Part shown: one piece after another, positions 23,721 to 33,677 of the stretch | Numbering within the stretch: position 1 is the stretch's first letter | How the letters are laid out: each line of letters begins with the position of its first letter | Assembly: GCA_024698145.1 (NCBI GenBank) | Contig: JAILRO010000044.1 | Span: 26,875-90,874 of the forward strand | Direction: 5' to 3' | Length of the DNA stretch: 64,000 nucleotides | From: Lachnospiraceae bacterium | GTDB lineage: Bacteria; Bacillota; Clostridia; Lachnospirales; Lachnospiraceae | The notes under the pieces: model-generated | Database searches by the model: none | Seen by the model: only the letters and a program-made list of their open reading frames with translations | Told to the model about the DNA's origin: nothing | Made by a program: the position numbers and the translations under genes

Positions 23721-26117
23721 ATGAAGAGAGTATTATTCAAACGCTCACTAAGAGATTTAAAAGCTAATTTGCCTAGATACATGGCTCTGGGTATGCTTAT
23801 CATTTTTTCAATATATATTGTATTAAGTCTTGTTGGTGCTGCTAATTCCGTTATGGTTCAGACTGCGGAATATGATGAGAAACTTAATTGTGAGGACGGT
23901 GAATTTTCCGTATTTGTGCCTTTGACAGACTCGGAACTTAAGAGAATAACAGATAAAGGTGTTACAGTCGAGGAGATGTTTTTTCTTGATTATCTTATGC
24001 AGGATAACAGTGTCTGTCGAGTCTTTAAGACGAGGAAAGATATTAATAAGTTGACATTAAAGGAAGGACGTATGCCGGAAAATGATTCCGAAGCTGTCCT
24101 TGAAAGGCGTTATGCAGAAGTTGGTAATATTAATATAGGCGATAAGATAACTCTCGGTAATTTTGAAGATGACACCAGCAGTACTTATGAATATACAGTT
24201 GTGGGAATAGGTGCCGTTTCTGATTATAATGCTACGCTTAAGAATCTCTCGGATGCTGCTGTTTCAAGCAAAGATTTCGGTATTTGTTTTGTGACGGATA
24301 AGGCGTATGAGAAGTTAAAAGAAGCCAAGACGTCAATGAAGTCAGAGGAATATTATTATGCATACAAACTTAACGGCGCCTTGACCAATGTTCAACTTAA
24401 GGATATTTTGAAAGATAATTCTTTTAATGCCAATTCTGTGGATGATGCATATTTTCGTGAATATTATGAAAGACTTTCAGGTGGAGGTGCATTAGCGGGT
24501 GTCATGCTTTCGATGTTTCAAGATAGTGCACTTTTTAAGGATAGCACCGCTAATTTAATTTCGCTTATGAAGGCCGAAGATAATGTAAGGATTGATGCAG
24601 CTGCCGATGATGTTCAGATTAATAAAAGTGCGGGAATGTTTGTAGGTGTTCTTCTTATGGTACTTTTTTCGTATGTCATATCAGTGTTTGTTGTTCATAC
24701 AATTGATCAGGAGAGTGCTGTTATCGGAGCGTTATATTCCATGGGTGTTAAGAGGAAGGAGCTTATGCTGCACTATATCTTCATACCCGTAATGGTAACA
24801 TTTATTTCAGGTCTTTTTGGACTTTTTTTTGCCACGACAAAATATGGCATCAAAGTGCAGATGCAGGACTGCTACAATTATTACTCAATGCCTGAAATGC
24901 GGCCGGAGGTGACGCTGTTTATGGTAATATATGCAGTCATACTTCCACCGGTTATATCTGCGTTTGTAAATGTACTTGTAATAAGGAGCAGACTTAAGCG
25001 CACACCACTTTCACTTCTCAGGAATGAGCAGAGAGTGTCTAAGACTAAAGACGTGAAGCTTAAGAAAATGGAGTTTATAAGACTTTTCAAGATACGACAA
25101 CTGCTCCGTGAGAGAAGAACGGGTTTCGCGGTTGTGTTTGGACTTTTTATGAGTCTGCTTGTGGCTATGCTTGCGCTCAATATATATGTGTATTGTGACA
25201 AAGTTAAGAAAAGAAATGTAGAGGATACTCATTTTGAATATATGTACACATATAAATACCCAAGCGAAAAGGTGCCTGAGGGTGGATATGAGGCAGTTGC
25301 CAAGAGCATGAAGAAACGCTTTAGCGTTTACAATTTTGATGTGACGGTACTTGGAATAAACAAAGACAATCCTTTCTTTGATATTGAAAGGTTGCCAAAG
25401 AGCAAGAACGAGGTTGTGGTAAGTGATTCATTTGCATACAAATATCAATTAAAGGAAGGCGAAGAATTTACCTTGGTAACTGAAGATGGTGACAGGGCGT
25501 ATGCATTTACTGTGGCCGGAATTACCCGTTATTCGCCATCGTTTATGATATTCATGGATATTGACGAATGCAGGGAATTGTTCGGAGAAATGGATGATTA
25601 TTATAACGTGGTATTTTCTGATCACAAATTGAATATTCCCGGACCAAGACTATATAGTACTCTTACAAAAGCGGATGTAGAAAATGCCGCTGAGGTTTTT
25701 CTTGAGATGATGATGTCAATGATAGTTACAATGAGTGTTGCGTCGGCGGTTATATTTGTTGTTGTAATGTATCTCATGATGAAAATGATGCTTGATAAGG
25801 CATCGTTTAATATCGCGCTTGTTAAGATATTTGGATTCCGCGATAAGGAAGTCAGAAGGATGTACCTTGATGGCAATTTCTATATTGTTGCAGGTGGTAC
25901 GCTTATATCAATTCCGATTTGCAAAGCAATTCTTGATTACGTGTATCCAAATTACCTTGTGGCAAATGTGGCATCTGCCTTTGAACAGTCATTTCCATTC
26001 TATATATATGTAATTGTTATCCTATCAATAATCGTGCTTTATTTTGTTATCAATAATGCGCTTGTCGGCAGAATTAAGCAAATGGTTCCGGCACAGGTGC
26101 TTAAGAACCGAGAGTGA
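23721..26117 (+). CDS. FtsX-like ABC permease
   Basis: The ATG at 23721 follows GGAGAGG and begins MKRVLFKRSLRDLKANLPRYMALG, typical for these permeases; a longer frame from 23646 would overlap the ATPase stop. The 798 residues contain a first helix at about 20-42, a large extracellular domain, a three-helix FtsX block near 305-430, then a second extracellular domain and C-terminal FtsX helices from about 670. This is the duplicated FtsX layout. The partner ATPase is immediately upstream. Substrate unknown; location between metal genes hints at metal stress or envelope defence. Confidence 0.88.
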   Translation: MKRVLFKRSLRDLKANLPRYMALGMLIIFSIYIVLSLVGAANSVMVQTAEYDEKLNCEDGEFSVFVPLTDSELKRITDKGVTVEEMFFLDYLMQDNSVCRVFKTRKDINKLTLKEGRMPENDSEAVLERRYAEVGNINIGDKITLGNFEDDTSSTYEYTVVGIGAVSDYNATLKNLSDAAVSSKDFGICFVTDKAYEKLKEAKTSMKSEEYYYAYKLNGALTNVQLKDILKDNSFNANSVDDAYFREYYERLSGGGALAGVMLSMFQDSALFKDSTANLISLMKAEDNVRIDAAADDVQINKSAGMFVGVLLMVLFSYVISVFVVHTIDQESAVIGALYSMGVKRKELMLHYIFIPVMVTFISGLFGLFFATTKYGIKVQMQDCYNYYSMPEMRPEVTLFMVIYAVILPPVISAFVNVLVIRSRLKRTPLSLLRNEQRVSKTKDVKLKKMEFIRLFKIRQLLRERRTGFAVVFGLFMSLLVAMLALNIYVYCDKVKKRNVEDTHFEYMYTYKYPSEKVPEGGYEAVAKSMKKRFSVYNFDVTVLGINKDNPFFDIERLPKSKNEVVVSDSFAYKYQLKEGEEFTLVTEDGDRAYAFTVAGITRYSPSFMIFMDIDECRELFGEMDDYYNVVFSDHKLNIPGPRLYSTLTKADVENAAEVFLEMMMSMIVTMSVASAVIFVVVMYLMMKMMLDKASFNIALVKIFGFRDKEVRRMYLDGNFYIVAGGTLISIPICKAILDYVYPNYLVANVASAFEQSFPFYIYVIVILSIIVLYFVINNALVGRIKQMVPAQVLKNRE

Positions 26118-26135
26118 TAAGGAGGGAAGATAAAC

Positions 26136-26498
26136 ATGAGTCCTGAAATGTCAAATGCATTAATATTTGTAGTAGTTGTTGTTATATTTATTTTTGCTGT
26201 TAAGAATTCTATACCACATTTTATGGGCAAGGGGGCATGTTGCGGTGGAGGTGACAAAGGAAAAGTCATTAAACCGAAGAAACTTGACAAGGTAATTGCA
26301 ATTAAAAGAATTAAGATAGGTGGGATGCACTGCGAAAATTGCTCGAGACGCGTCCAGAACGCACTTAATTCAATTGAAGGTGTTAACGCAAAAGTAAAAC
26401 TATCAAGAGAACTTGCAATCATAAAAATTGATCGTGAGATAGATGATGGTGTATTCAAGAAAGCGATAACGGATTTGGGGTATGAAGTGAAAGAGTAA
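26136..26498 (+). CDS. Membrane-anchored HMA-domain protein
   Basis: The 120-residue protein has an N-terminal transmembrane helix (about 7-23), a Cys/Gly motif (GACCGGG) and a C-terminal heavy-metal-associated domain with the metal site GMHCENC (Cys66 and Cys69). HMA domains bind Cu(I), Zn(II) or similar ions and hand them to pumps. It lies 18 bp after the FtsX permease gene and just before the second DtxR-type regulator. It could be a membrane-tethered metallochaperone; the metal is not known. Confidence 0.85.
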   Translation: MSPEMSNALIFVVVVVIFIFAVKNSIPHFMGKGACCGGGDKGKVIKPKKLDKVIAIKRIKIGGMHCENCSRRVQNALNSIEGVNAKVKLSRELAIIKIDREIDDGVFKKAITDLGYEVKE

Positions 26499-26550
26499 TG
26501 GTTAGCAGACATACATTTGATGATGGATGTGTTAGGAAAAGGAGTACATT

Positions 26551-26946
26551 ATGGGGAAGAGTAGTTCATCAGAGGATTACATGAAAGTCATTTTAATCCT
26601 TCATAAAAGAAAAGGCTTGGTTAGATCCGTTGATATTGCGGAAGAGATGGGCGTAACTAAGCCTAGTGTCAGCAATGCAATGAAGAAACTTCGGGAAGAA
26701 AAAATGATCTATTTTGGCGATGATGGTAACATTATTTTTACAGACGAAGGAAGAACATTTGCTGAGAAAATATATAGCAAACATTCATTGCTATCAAAAT
26801 TATTAAGAATTATAGGCGTTAATAAAGATACCGCTGATAAAGAGGCGTGCATGATGGAACACGCAATCAGTGATGAGACATATAAATGTCTCGGTGAGTT
26901 CATTAACGCTCATGGTGGCGAGACGTTTATGGAAAAGAAAATATAA
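26551..26946 (+). CDS. Second DtxR/MntR-family metal-dependent regulator
   Basis: This 131-residue winged-helix regulator is a paralogue of the one at 14477-14848. It keeps Cys100, Glu103 and His104 (EACMMEHAISDET) and His78, but has Asp9 (SEDYMK) where the first has Met9; Asp at that position is the manganese-type ligand in MntR. It is therefore a hybrid, and may answer to a different metal or range. The recognition helix TKPSVSNAM is almost the same as in the paralogue, so both may bind the same boxes. It lies upstream of the tandem boxes before eno. Confidence 0.88.
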   Translation: MGKSSSSEDYMKVILILHKRKGLVRSVDIAEEMGVTKPSVSNAMKKLREEKMIYFGDDGNIIFTDEGRTFAEKIYSKHSLLSKLLRIIGVNKDTADKEACMMEHAISDETYKCLGEFINAHGGETFMEKKI

Positions 26947-26997
26947 ATGGAGGAAATTAATTGTGAATGAAACAGAAAATAAGAAGTAAAAAGGGTA

Positions 26998-27026
26998 TTG
27001 ACAATTAAAAACAGTTAGCATATACT
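26998..27026 (+). promoter_or_regulatory. eno promoter, covered by operators
   Basis: TTGACA (26998-27003), 17 bp, TATACT (27021-27026). The -10 lies inside the first of two operator boxes. Confidence 0.85.
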
Positions 27027-27030
27027 AACT
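27013..27030 (+). promoter_or_regulatory. DtxR-family operator 1 before eno
   Basis: Perfect inverted repeat AGTTAG-CATATA-CTAACT overlapping the -10. Confidence 0.82.
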
Positions 27031-27034
27031 ATAG

Positions 27035-27052
27035 AGTTAGCAAATGCTAACT
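27035..27052 (+). promoter_or_regulatory. DtxR-family operator 2 before eno
   Basis: Perfect inverted repeat AGTTAG-CAAATG-CTAACT, centred 22 bp from operator 1 (about two helical turns) and covering the likely transcription start. Confidence 0.82.
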
Positions 27053-27068
27053 GAATAAATCATGTTAA

Positions 27069-27102
27069 TTCTCCCGGAAGAAAGCTGTGACTTCCGGGAG
27101 AA
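27069..27102 (+). other. 12-bp perfect hairpin in the eno leader
   Basis: TTCTCCCGGAAG (27069-27080) pairs with CTTCCGGGAGAA (27091-27102), loop 10 nt. No T-run follows, so it is not a standard terminator; it may stabilise the mRNA or block read-through partially. Confidence 0.75.
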
Positions 27103-27130
27103 CCTTGTGTTATAAGAAAGGAAGGAATAA

Positions 27131-28432
<1,302 letters not shown>

Positions 28433-28467
28433 CAACATTGATTAAGAATAAGTATGTATTGTAATGA

Positions 28468-28495
28468 CAACTCCGTGGTAAAAGCGGAGTTGTTT
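28468..28495 (+). terminator. Intrinsic terminator after eno
   Basis: Perfect 8-bp stem CAACTCCG (28468-28475) and CGGAGTTG (28485-28492), followed by TTT. The short T tract makes it moderately strong. Confidence 0.7.
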
Positions 28496-28505
28496 AACGA
28501 GGTTG

Positions 28506-28523
28506 AGTTAGTCAAAACTAACT
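28506..28523 (+). promoter_or_regulatory. DtxR-family operator of the ZIP-methyltransferase-ABC operon
   Basis: Perfect inverted repeat AGTTAG-TCAAAA-CTAACT, 29 bp before the ZIP start. A weak promoter (TTGAGT, 17 bp, TATGTG) would place the box in the spacer. Confidence 0.78.
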
Positions 28524-28551
28524 TGTATGTGCAATGTGAAAGGTGAGTGGT

Positions 28552-29337
28552 ATGATGATTAATACAATCATGATTGGTTTAATGATTCCTTTTATAGGTA
28601 CAGCGACAGGCTCGGCATGTGTATTTGTTTTACGTGATCAATTAAAAATCGGTGTGCAAAAAGCATTGACGGGTTTTGCGGCTGGCGTTATGGTTGCAGC
28701 CTCAATATGGAGCCTTATTATCCCGGCGATAGAACAGTCGGAGAATATGGGTAATTTTGCGTTTTTGCCTGCATTTATAGGCTTTTGGATTGGAGTTTTT
28801 TTTCTGCTTTTGCTTGACCATATTATACCGCATTTGCATATAGGTGCTTCAAAAGCGGAAGGTGTAAAAAGTCATTTGACTAGAACTGTCATGCTTGTGC
28901 TTGCAGTTACACTTCACAATATTCCGGAAGGAATGGCTGTTGGAGTTGTCTATGCCGGACTACTTAGCGGCTCTGATAAGATTACCGCGGGCGCGGCGTT
29001 GGCACTTGCTCTTGGAATTGCAATACAGAATTTTCCGGAGGGTGCAATAATATCCATGCCGCTTTATGCAGAGGGAAAGAGCAAACCGAAATCATTTTGG
29101 TTGGGTGTTTTATCGGGAGCAGTCGAGCCGGTGTTTGGTGGGCTTACTGTTATTCTTGCAGGAATGATTCTGCCTGCAATGCCTTATCTTTTGTCGTTTG
29201 CAGCGGGAGCAATGCTTTATGTTGTTGTGGAAGAACTTATACCGGAGATGGCAGCGGGAGAGCATTCGCACGTAGGAGTTATTGCATTTGCAATAGGTTT
29301 CAGTCTTATGATGACATTGGATGTGGCACTAGGATAA
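28552..29337 (+). CDS. ZIP-family metal transporter
   Basis: The ATG at 28552 follows AAAGGTGA; a GTG at 28543 is in frame but overlaps that ribosome site. The 261-residue protein has about eight hydrophobic helices and the two ZIP metal-site helices: HNIPEG (122-127) and QNFPEG (159-164). ZIP proteins import Zn(II), Fe(II) or Mn(II) into the cytoplasm. Here the second motif has Gln in place of the frequent Glu or His. The gene is first in a tight operon (ZIP, methyltransferase, two ABC proteins) behind a metal-regulator box, so uptake of iron or manganese under scarcity is likely. Confidence 0.9.
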   Translation: MMINTIMIGLMIPFIGTATGSACVFVLRDQLKIGVQKALTGFAAGVMVAASIWSLIIPAIEQSENMGNFAFLPAFIGFWIGVFFLLLLDHIIPHLHIGASKAEGVKSHLTRTVMLVLAVTLHNIPEGMAVGVVYAGLLSGSDKITAGAALALALGIAIQNFPEGAIISMPLYAEGKSKPKSFWLGVLSGAVEPVFGGLTVILAGMILPAMPYLLSFAAGAMLYVVVEELIPEMAAGEHSHVGVIAFAIGFSLMMTLDVALG

Positions 29338-29371
29338 TAAAAAATAAATATAAACAATTAAGGAGGCTAAC

Positions 29372-30151
29372 ATGGGTTTAGAGTTTGGAGATGTTCAGGA
29401 AACAGCGTTGATTCCGCTTGCTATTAAGGCAAGTGAAACAGCAAGACCAAATGCGAGGATTAAGGATGAAAAAGCAAAAGAAATTATCGATTCACTCGGA
29501 ATTGATGTCAGTAAATACGATCCTTTTCTGTCACATGAAGGAGTTGTTGCGAGAACGATATTGTTTAGAAATAAGCTAAAGGCTTTTTTTAATAAATATC
29601 CGGAAGCAGTAGGCATTAATTTGGGGTGTGGTTTTGATGATAAATTTGTACAGATTGATAACGGAAGACTTAGATGGTACGACGTTGATCTGCCGGACCA
29701 GATTGAAAAAAGACGAAAAGTTTATGAGGATAGAGAAAGATGCATAATGCTTGATGGTAGTGCTCTTGATGGAGAGTGGACAAAAAATATACCGGAAAGT
29801 GATCAGTACGTTATTGTAATGGAAGGTGTACTTGAATACTTTTCTAAAGAGCAGGTAAAAACATGCTTAAACATGATTTGCGATAGTTTCCCTCATGGTT
29901 ATCTTCTTGCGGAATTACATTCGCCATTTCTTGAAAAACACGGTAGCCACCATGATGCAGTAAAGCATACAAATGCAACATTTGGCTGGGGGACAAAATC
30001 AGGAAGAGAGTATCTTGAGCTGGAACCACGTATGAATTTTGTTTCGGAAACAAGTTATAACGAAGAAATGAAGAAGTATTCAATTCGTGGAAAGATATTT
30101 GCTATCGTAGGTAGGAATATCAATAACCGAATAGCTATTTTTAAGTGGTAG
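29372..30151 (+). CDS. SAM-dependent methyltransferase, leucine carboxyl methyltransferase (LCM)-like
   Basis: The 259-residue protein has a class I Rossmann methyltransferase fold: motif I INLGCGFDDKF (about 83-93), motif II WYDVDLPDQI, and EGVLEYF as a later motif. The pattern matches the LCM superfamily, which includes TcmP-type O-methyltransferases acting on carboxyl or hydroxyl groups of small molecules. AAGGAGG precedes the ATG. It lies 34 bp after the ZIP gene and 24 bp before the ABC pair, so it shares their mRNA. In a metal-regulated transporter operon it may modify a metal-binding small molecule. Substrate unknown. Confidence 0.82.
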   Translation: MGLEFGDVQETALIPLAIKASETARPNARIKDEKAKEIIDSLGIDVSKYDPFLSHEGVVARTILFRNKLKAFFNKYPEAVGINLGCGFDDKFVQIDNGRLRWYDVDLPDQIEKRRKVYEDRERCIMLDGSALDGEWTKNIPESDQYVIVMEGVLEYFSKEQVKTCLNMICDSFPHGYLLAELHSPFLEKHGSHHDAVKHTNATFGWGTKSGREYLELEPRMNFVSETSYNEEMKKYSIRGKIFAIVGRNINNRIAIFKW

Positions 30152-30175
30152 AGCAAAAAGAGGGAGGACATAACA

Positions 30176-31939
30176 TTGGGAAAGACGCCAAAATACGATC
30201 ACATGAAATTAATAAGGCAGTATGCCAGAGGTCATAAAACACTTATTACTCTAGGAAGACTTCTGGCAGGAGTAAGTGCCGTGCTTGCACTTGTTCCGTA
30301 TTACAGTCTCTGGAAAATTATTAAAATAGCTGTTGATGGAAAAAATACGGATAAAATCAGTAGTCTTGCGTGGTTTGCGGTTGCCATGACTGTGGCATCG
30401 TTGCTCGTATATATTGTTGCGCTTTTATGTACACACGTAGCGGCGTTTCGTGTGCAGGCTAATCTTCGAAGCGGACTCATGAGAAGAATTATTACGCTTC
30501 CTTTAGGTGTTTTTGATGAGGATGGAACAGGTAAGATCAGACGTACTGTAAATGATTCAACCGCTGCAACTGAAACTTTTATTGCACATAATCTTCCTGA
30601 CAAAGCAGTAGCTACTGTAACGCCAATTGGTCTTCTTGTTCTTATATTCGCATTTAACTGGAAAATCGGATTGATATGTATGGTGCCGGCAGTTATTGGT
30701 TTCTTATGCATGATGTCGATGATGGGAGAAGGAATGCAACAAAAGATGAAAGAATATCAGAACGCGTTGGATACTATGAGTAGTGAAGCTACAGAGTATG
30801 TAAGAGGTGTGCCTGTAGTTAAGACGTTTGGACAGACAGTCCACTCATTTAAACGCTTTAAGACCTGCATAGACGGTTATGGAAAATGGACGACTGATTA
30901 TACATTGATGCTTAGATTACCTATGATAGGATTTATGACATGCATTAACGCTATTTTTGCATTTATCGTTATAGCAGCTTATGTAGTTACGAAAGATGGG
31001 ATTATGTCGGCAGATATTCTCAATATAATGTACTACATAATTGTTACGCCTCTTATTACTGTTGCACTTACCAAGATTGCATATTCGGGCGAGGCGGAGA
31101 TGACACTTATTGACGCACTTAAACGTGTTGATGGCATAATGGAAATTAATCCACTAGAAGAAGGAAAGGCAAGTACGTCGTTAAAGGATTATGGTATAGA
31201 ACTAAAAAATGTTACATACAGGTACAAAGATGCAACTTATGATGCCGTAAGTGATGTGTCACTTACAATTGCACAGGGCGCACATGTTGCTTTTGTTGGA
31301 CCTTCAGGTTCGGGCAAAACAACTCTTGCAGAACTTTTGGTTCGATTCTTTGATGTTAGTCAAGGAGAAATTTTGATAGGCGGATTAAATGTCAAAGATA
31401 TGCCGTCAAAAAAACTTATGCAATGCGTTTCGTTTGTATTTCAGGATAGCAGACTGATTAAGAAATCGATTCTTGAAAATGTTCGTATGGGAAAGCCTGA
31501 TGCGACAGAGGAAGAGGTACTTGAGGCACTAAAAAAAGCACAGTGTATGGATATAATTGAAAAACTTCCAAATGGAATACATACTGTAATAGGAGAGAAA
31601 GGAACTTACTTATCAGGCGGTGAACAACAAAGAATTACAATTGCAAGAGCGGTTCTTAAAGATGCGCCGATTCTTATACTTGACGAGGCTACAGCATTTG
31701 CAGATCCCGATAATGAAAGTAAGGTTCAAAAAGCATTTGAGGAATTGTCAAAGGGAAAAACTCTTATCATGATAGCACACAGATTAAGCACGGTTATGAA
31801 TGCAGACAGAATATTTGTTATGGATAGAGGTAAATGTGTTGAGATGGGAACTCACGAAGAACTCATGCAAAATGGAGGACTTTATCAGCGTATGTTTAAC
31901 GAGTATTCAAAATCAATCGAGTGGAAGGTGGGTGCTTAA
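30176..31939 (+). CDS. ABC transporter, exporter-fold permease-ATPase fusion (first half of heterodimer)
   Basis: The start is TTG at 30176, backed by GGGAGGA eight bases upstream; the next ATG at 30203 has no site. The 587 residues carry six membrane helices (about 20-300) and a C-terminal ATPase with Walker A GPSGSGKTT (about 375), signature YLSGGEQQRITIARA and Walker B ILILDEATAFADPD. The Walker B region reads ATAFAD rather than ATASLD. The following gene encodes the partner. Heterodimers of this fold include drug exporters and the siderophore importers YbtPQ and IrtAB; the metal-box operon favours the latter kind of role, but this is inference. Confidence 0.9.
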   Translation: MGKTPKYDHMKLIRQYARGHKTLITLGRLLAGVSAVLALVPYYSLWKIIKIAVDGKNTDKISSLAWFAVAMTVASLLVYIVALLCTHVAAFRVQANLRSGLMRRIITLPLGVFDEDGTGKIRRTVNDSTAATETFIAHNLPDKAVATVTPIGLLVLIFAFNWKIGLICMVPAVIGFLCMMSMMGEGMQQKMKEYQNALDTMSSEATEYVRGVPVVKTFGQTVHSFKRFKTCIDGYGKWTTDYTLMLRLPMIGFMTCINAIFAFIVIAAYVVTKDGIMSADILNIMYYIIVTPLITVALTKIAYSGEAEMTLIDALKRVDGIMEINPLEEGKASTSLKDYGIELKNVTYRYKDATYDAVSDVSLTIAQGAHVAFVGPSGSGKTTLAELLVRFFDVSQGEILIGGLNVKDMPSKKLMQCVSFVFQDSRLIKKSILENVRMGKPDATEEEVLEALKKAQCMDIIEKLPNGIHTVIGEKGTYLSGGEQQRITIARAVLKDAPILILDEATAFADPDNESKVQKAFEELSKGKTLIMIAHRLSTVMNADRIFVMDRGKCVEMGTHEELMQNGGLYQRMFNEYSKSIEWKVGA

Positions 31940-31940
31940 A

Positions 31941-33677
31941 ATGATAGAAAAATTACAACATAAATACGCACTTTCAAGAGAAGGTGCCGTTGATATGATA
32001 AAGGCTTGCATCAGTGTAACATTTACCAACATTGCTCTTATGATGCCGGCAGGAATACTTTATTGTCTTATAAATGATATGCTTAACAACAATCTTACAA
32101 AAGACAGAATAACGTTTTATGTATTGGGAAGTATAGTTGTACTTTTTCTCGTTGCAATTACCAATTACATTCAGTACAATGCAACATTTCTTACCACTTA
32201 CAAAGAGAGTGGTGTAAGAAGAACGAAGATTGCAGAGAAACTCAGAAAACTTCCGCTTTCGTATTTTGGTAAGAAAAATATTGCAGATTTAACGACTAAT
32301 ATCATGGGTGATTGCGCAATGATAGAGACTGCTTCAAGCCACTGGATACCGGAGCTGATTGGCGCTCTTATTTCGGTGAGCCTTGTTGGTGTAAGTCTTT
32401 TCTTTGCGTTTGACTGGAGAATGGTTATTGCCAGCTTTTGGGTGATTCCGGTAGCGTTTATTATAGTTACAACATGCTCGGGTGCCGAGAAAAGAGCTGT
32501 TCGTAAGAACTCGGCAGTGAAGCTTGCATTTACCGATGGGGTTCAGGAATGTCTTGAATCAATAAGGGATTTGCGTGCCAACAACGCAGAGGACAGTTAC
32601 ATGGAGGAACTAGAAGAGAAAATAAGAAATGTCGAGAAAATGGCACTTTTTACTGAACTTAAGATGGCGGTATATGTCAATTCGGCAGCAATTATATTAA
32701 AACTTGGCATAGGAACGACTGCTGTTGTGGGAGGTATTCTTTTTGCAAAGGGTGAGATATCATTGCTTACTTTCTTTATGTTCCTAATGCTTGTATCCAG
32801 ACTTTATTCACCTATGGAAATATCATTACAGAACTTTGCGGCTATTATTGCAACATCAGTGCAATGCGAGAGACTTGATGAGGTTCTCTCTCATGAGATA
32901 CAGAGCGGTGAAGATAACGTAAAATATGATGGCTATGATATAGTGTTTGATCATGTGGGATTTAAGTATTCGGATGATACTGATGTTCTTACCGATGTAT
33001 CATTTACCGCAAAACAGGGAGAAGTTACGGCTCTAATAGGACCGAGCGGTGGTGGAAAGACCACTATATCGAGACTGGCTGCAAGATTCTGGGATGCAGA
33101 TGATGGTAAGATAACGCTTGGTGGCGTTGATATATCAAAGGTGGATCCGGAAACACTTCTTGCAAATTATTCTATAGTTTTCCAGGACGTTACGCTTTTT
33201 AACAACTCTGTAATGGAGAATATAAGAATAGGAAAGAGCGGTGCGACTGATGAAGAAGTGATAAGAGCCGCACGACTTGCCAATTGTGATGAGTTTGTAA
33301 GCCTTCTTCCGGATGGTTACAACACCAATATCGGCGAGAACGGAAGCGAACTTTCGGGGGGCGAAAGACAAAGAATATCTATTGCAAGAGCATTCTTAAA
33401 AGATGCTCCGGTTATTCTTTTGGATGAAGCTACCGCATCGTTAGATGCAGAAAATGAAACTGCTATTCAGGAAGCACTCTCAAGACTTATCAAGGATAAG
33501 ACTGTGCTAATTATAGCGCACAGAATGAGAACAATTGCTAACGCTGACAATATTGTTGTGCTAAAAGACGGAGTTGTTGCAGAGCAGGGAACACCGGAGT
33601 TTCTTTCGTCGTATGACAGCATCTACAGCCGTATGACTAAACAGCAATTGCTGTCACAAAACTGGAGAATGGTGTGA
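31941..33677 (+). CDS. ABC transporter, exporter-fold permease-ATPase fusion (second half of heterodimer)
   Basis: The ATG at 31941 lies one base after the stop of the partner gene, so translation is coupled; an upstream in-frame ATG at 31800 is buried in that gene. The 578 residues have six membrane helices, then an ATPase with Walker A GPSGGGKTT (about 366), signature LSGGERQRISIARA and Walker B VILLDEATASLD. Both halves keep complete ATPase motifs, so the heterodimer probably has two active sites. The 3' end overlaps the convergent LRR gene by 24 bp as that frame is now read. Confidence 0.9.
   Translation: MIEKLQHKYALSREGAVDMIKACISVTFTNIALMMPAGILYCLINDMLNNNLTKDRITFYVLGSIVVLFLVAITNYIQYNATFLTTYKESGVRRTKIAEKLRKLPLSYFGKKNIADLTTNIMGDCAMIETASSHWIPELIGALISVSLVGVSLFFAFDWRMVIASFWVIPVAFIIVTTCSGAEKRAVRKNSAVKLAFTDGVQECLESIRDLRANNAEDSYMEELEEKIRNVEKMALFTELKMAVYVNSAAIILKLGIGTTAVVGGILFAKGEISLLTFFMFLMLVSRLYSPMEISLQNFAAIIATSVQCERLDEVLSHEIQSGEDNVKYDGYDIVFDHVGFKYSDDTDVLTDVSFTAKQGEVTALIGPSGGGKTTISRLAARFWDADDGKITLGGVDISKVDPETLLANYSIVFQDVTLFNNSVMENIRIGKSGATDEEVIRAARLANCDEFVSLLPDGYNTNIGENGSELSGGERQRISIARAFLKDAPVILLDEATASLDAENETAIQEALSRLIKDKTVLIIAHRMRTIANADNIVVLKDGVVAEQGTPEFLSSYDSIYSRMTKQQLLSQNWRMV

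Noticed and set aside
29351..29377. Possible operator half-site AGGAGGCTAAC before the methyltransferase gene
   Set aside because: Only the CTAAC half is good (the left half reads ATTAA) and it coincides with the ribosome site; likely chance.
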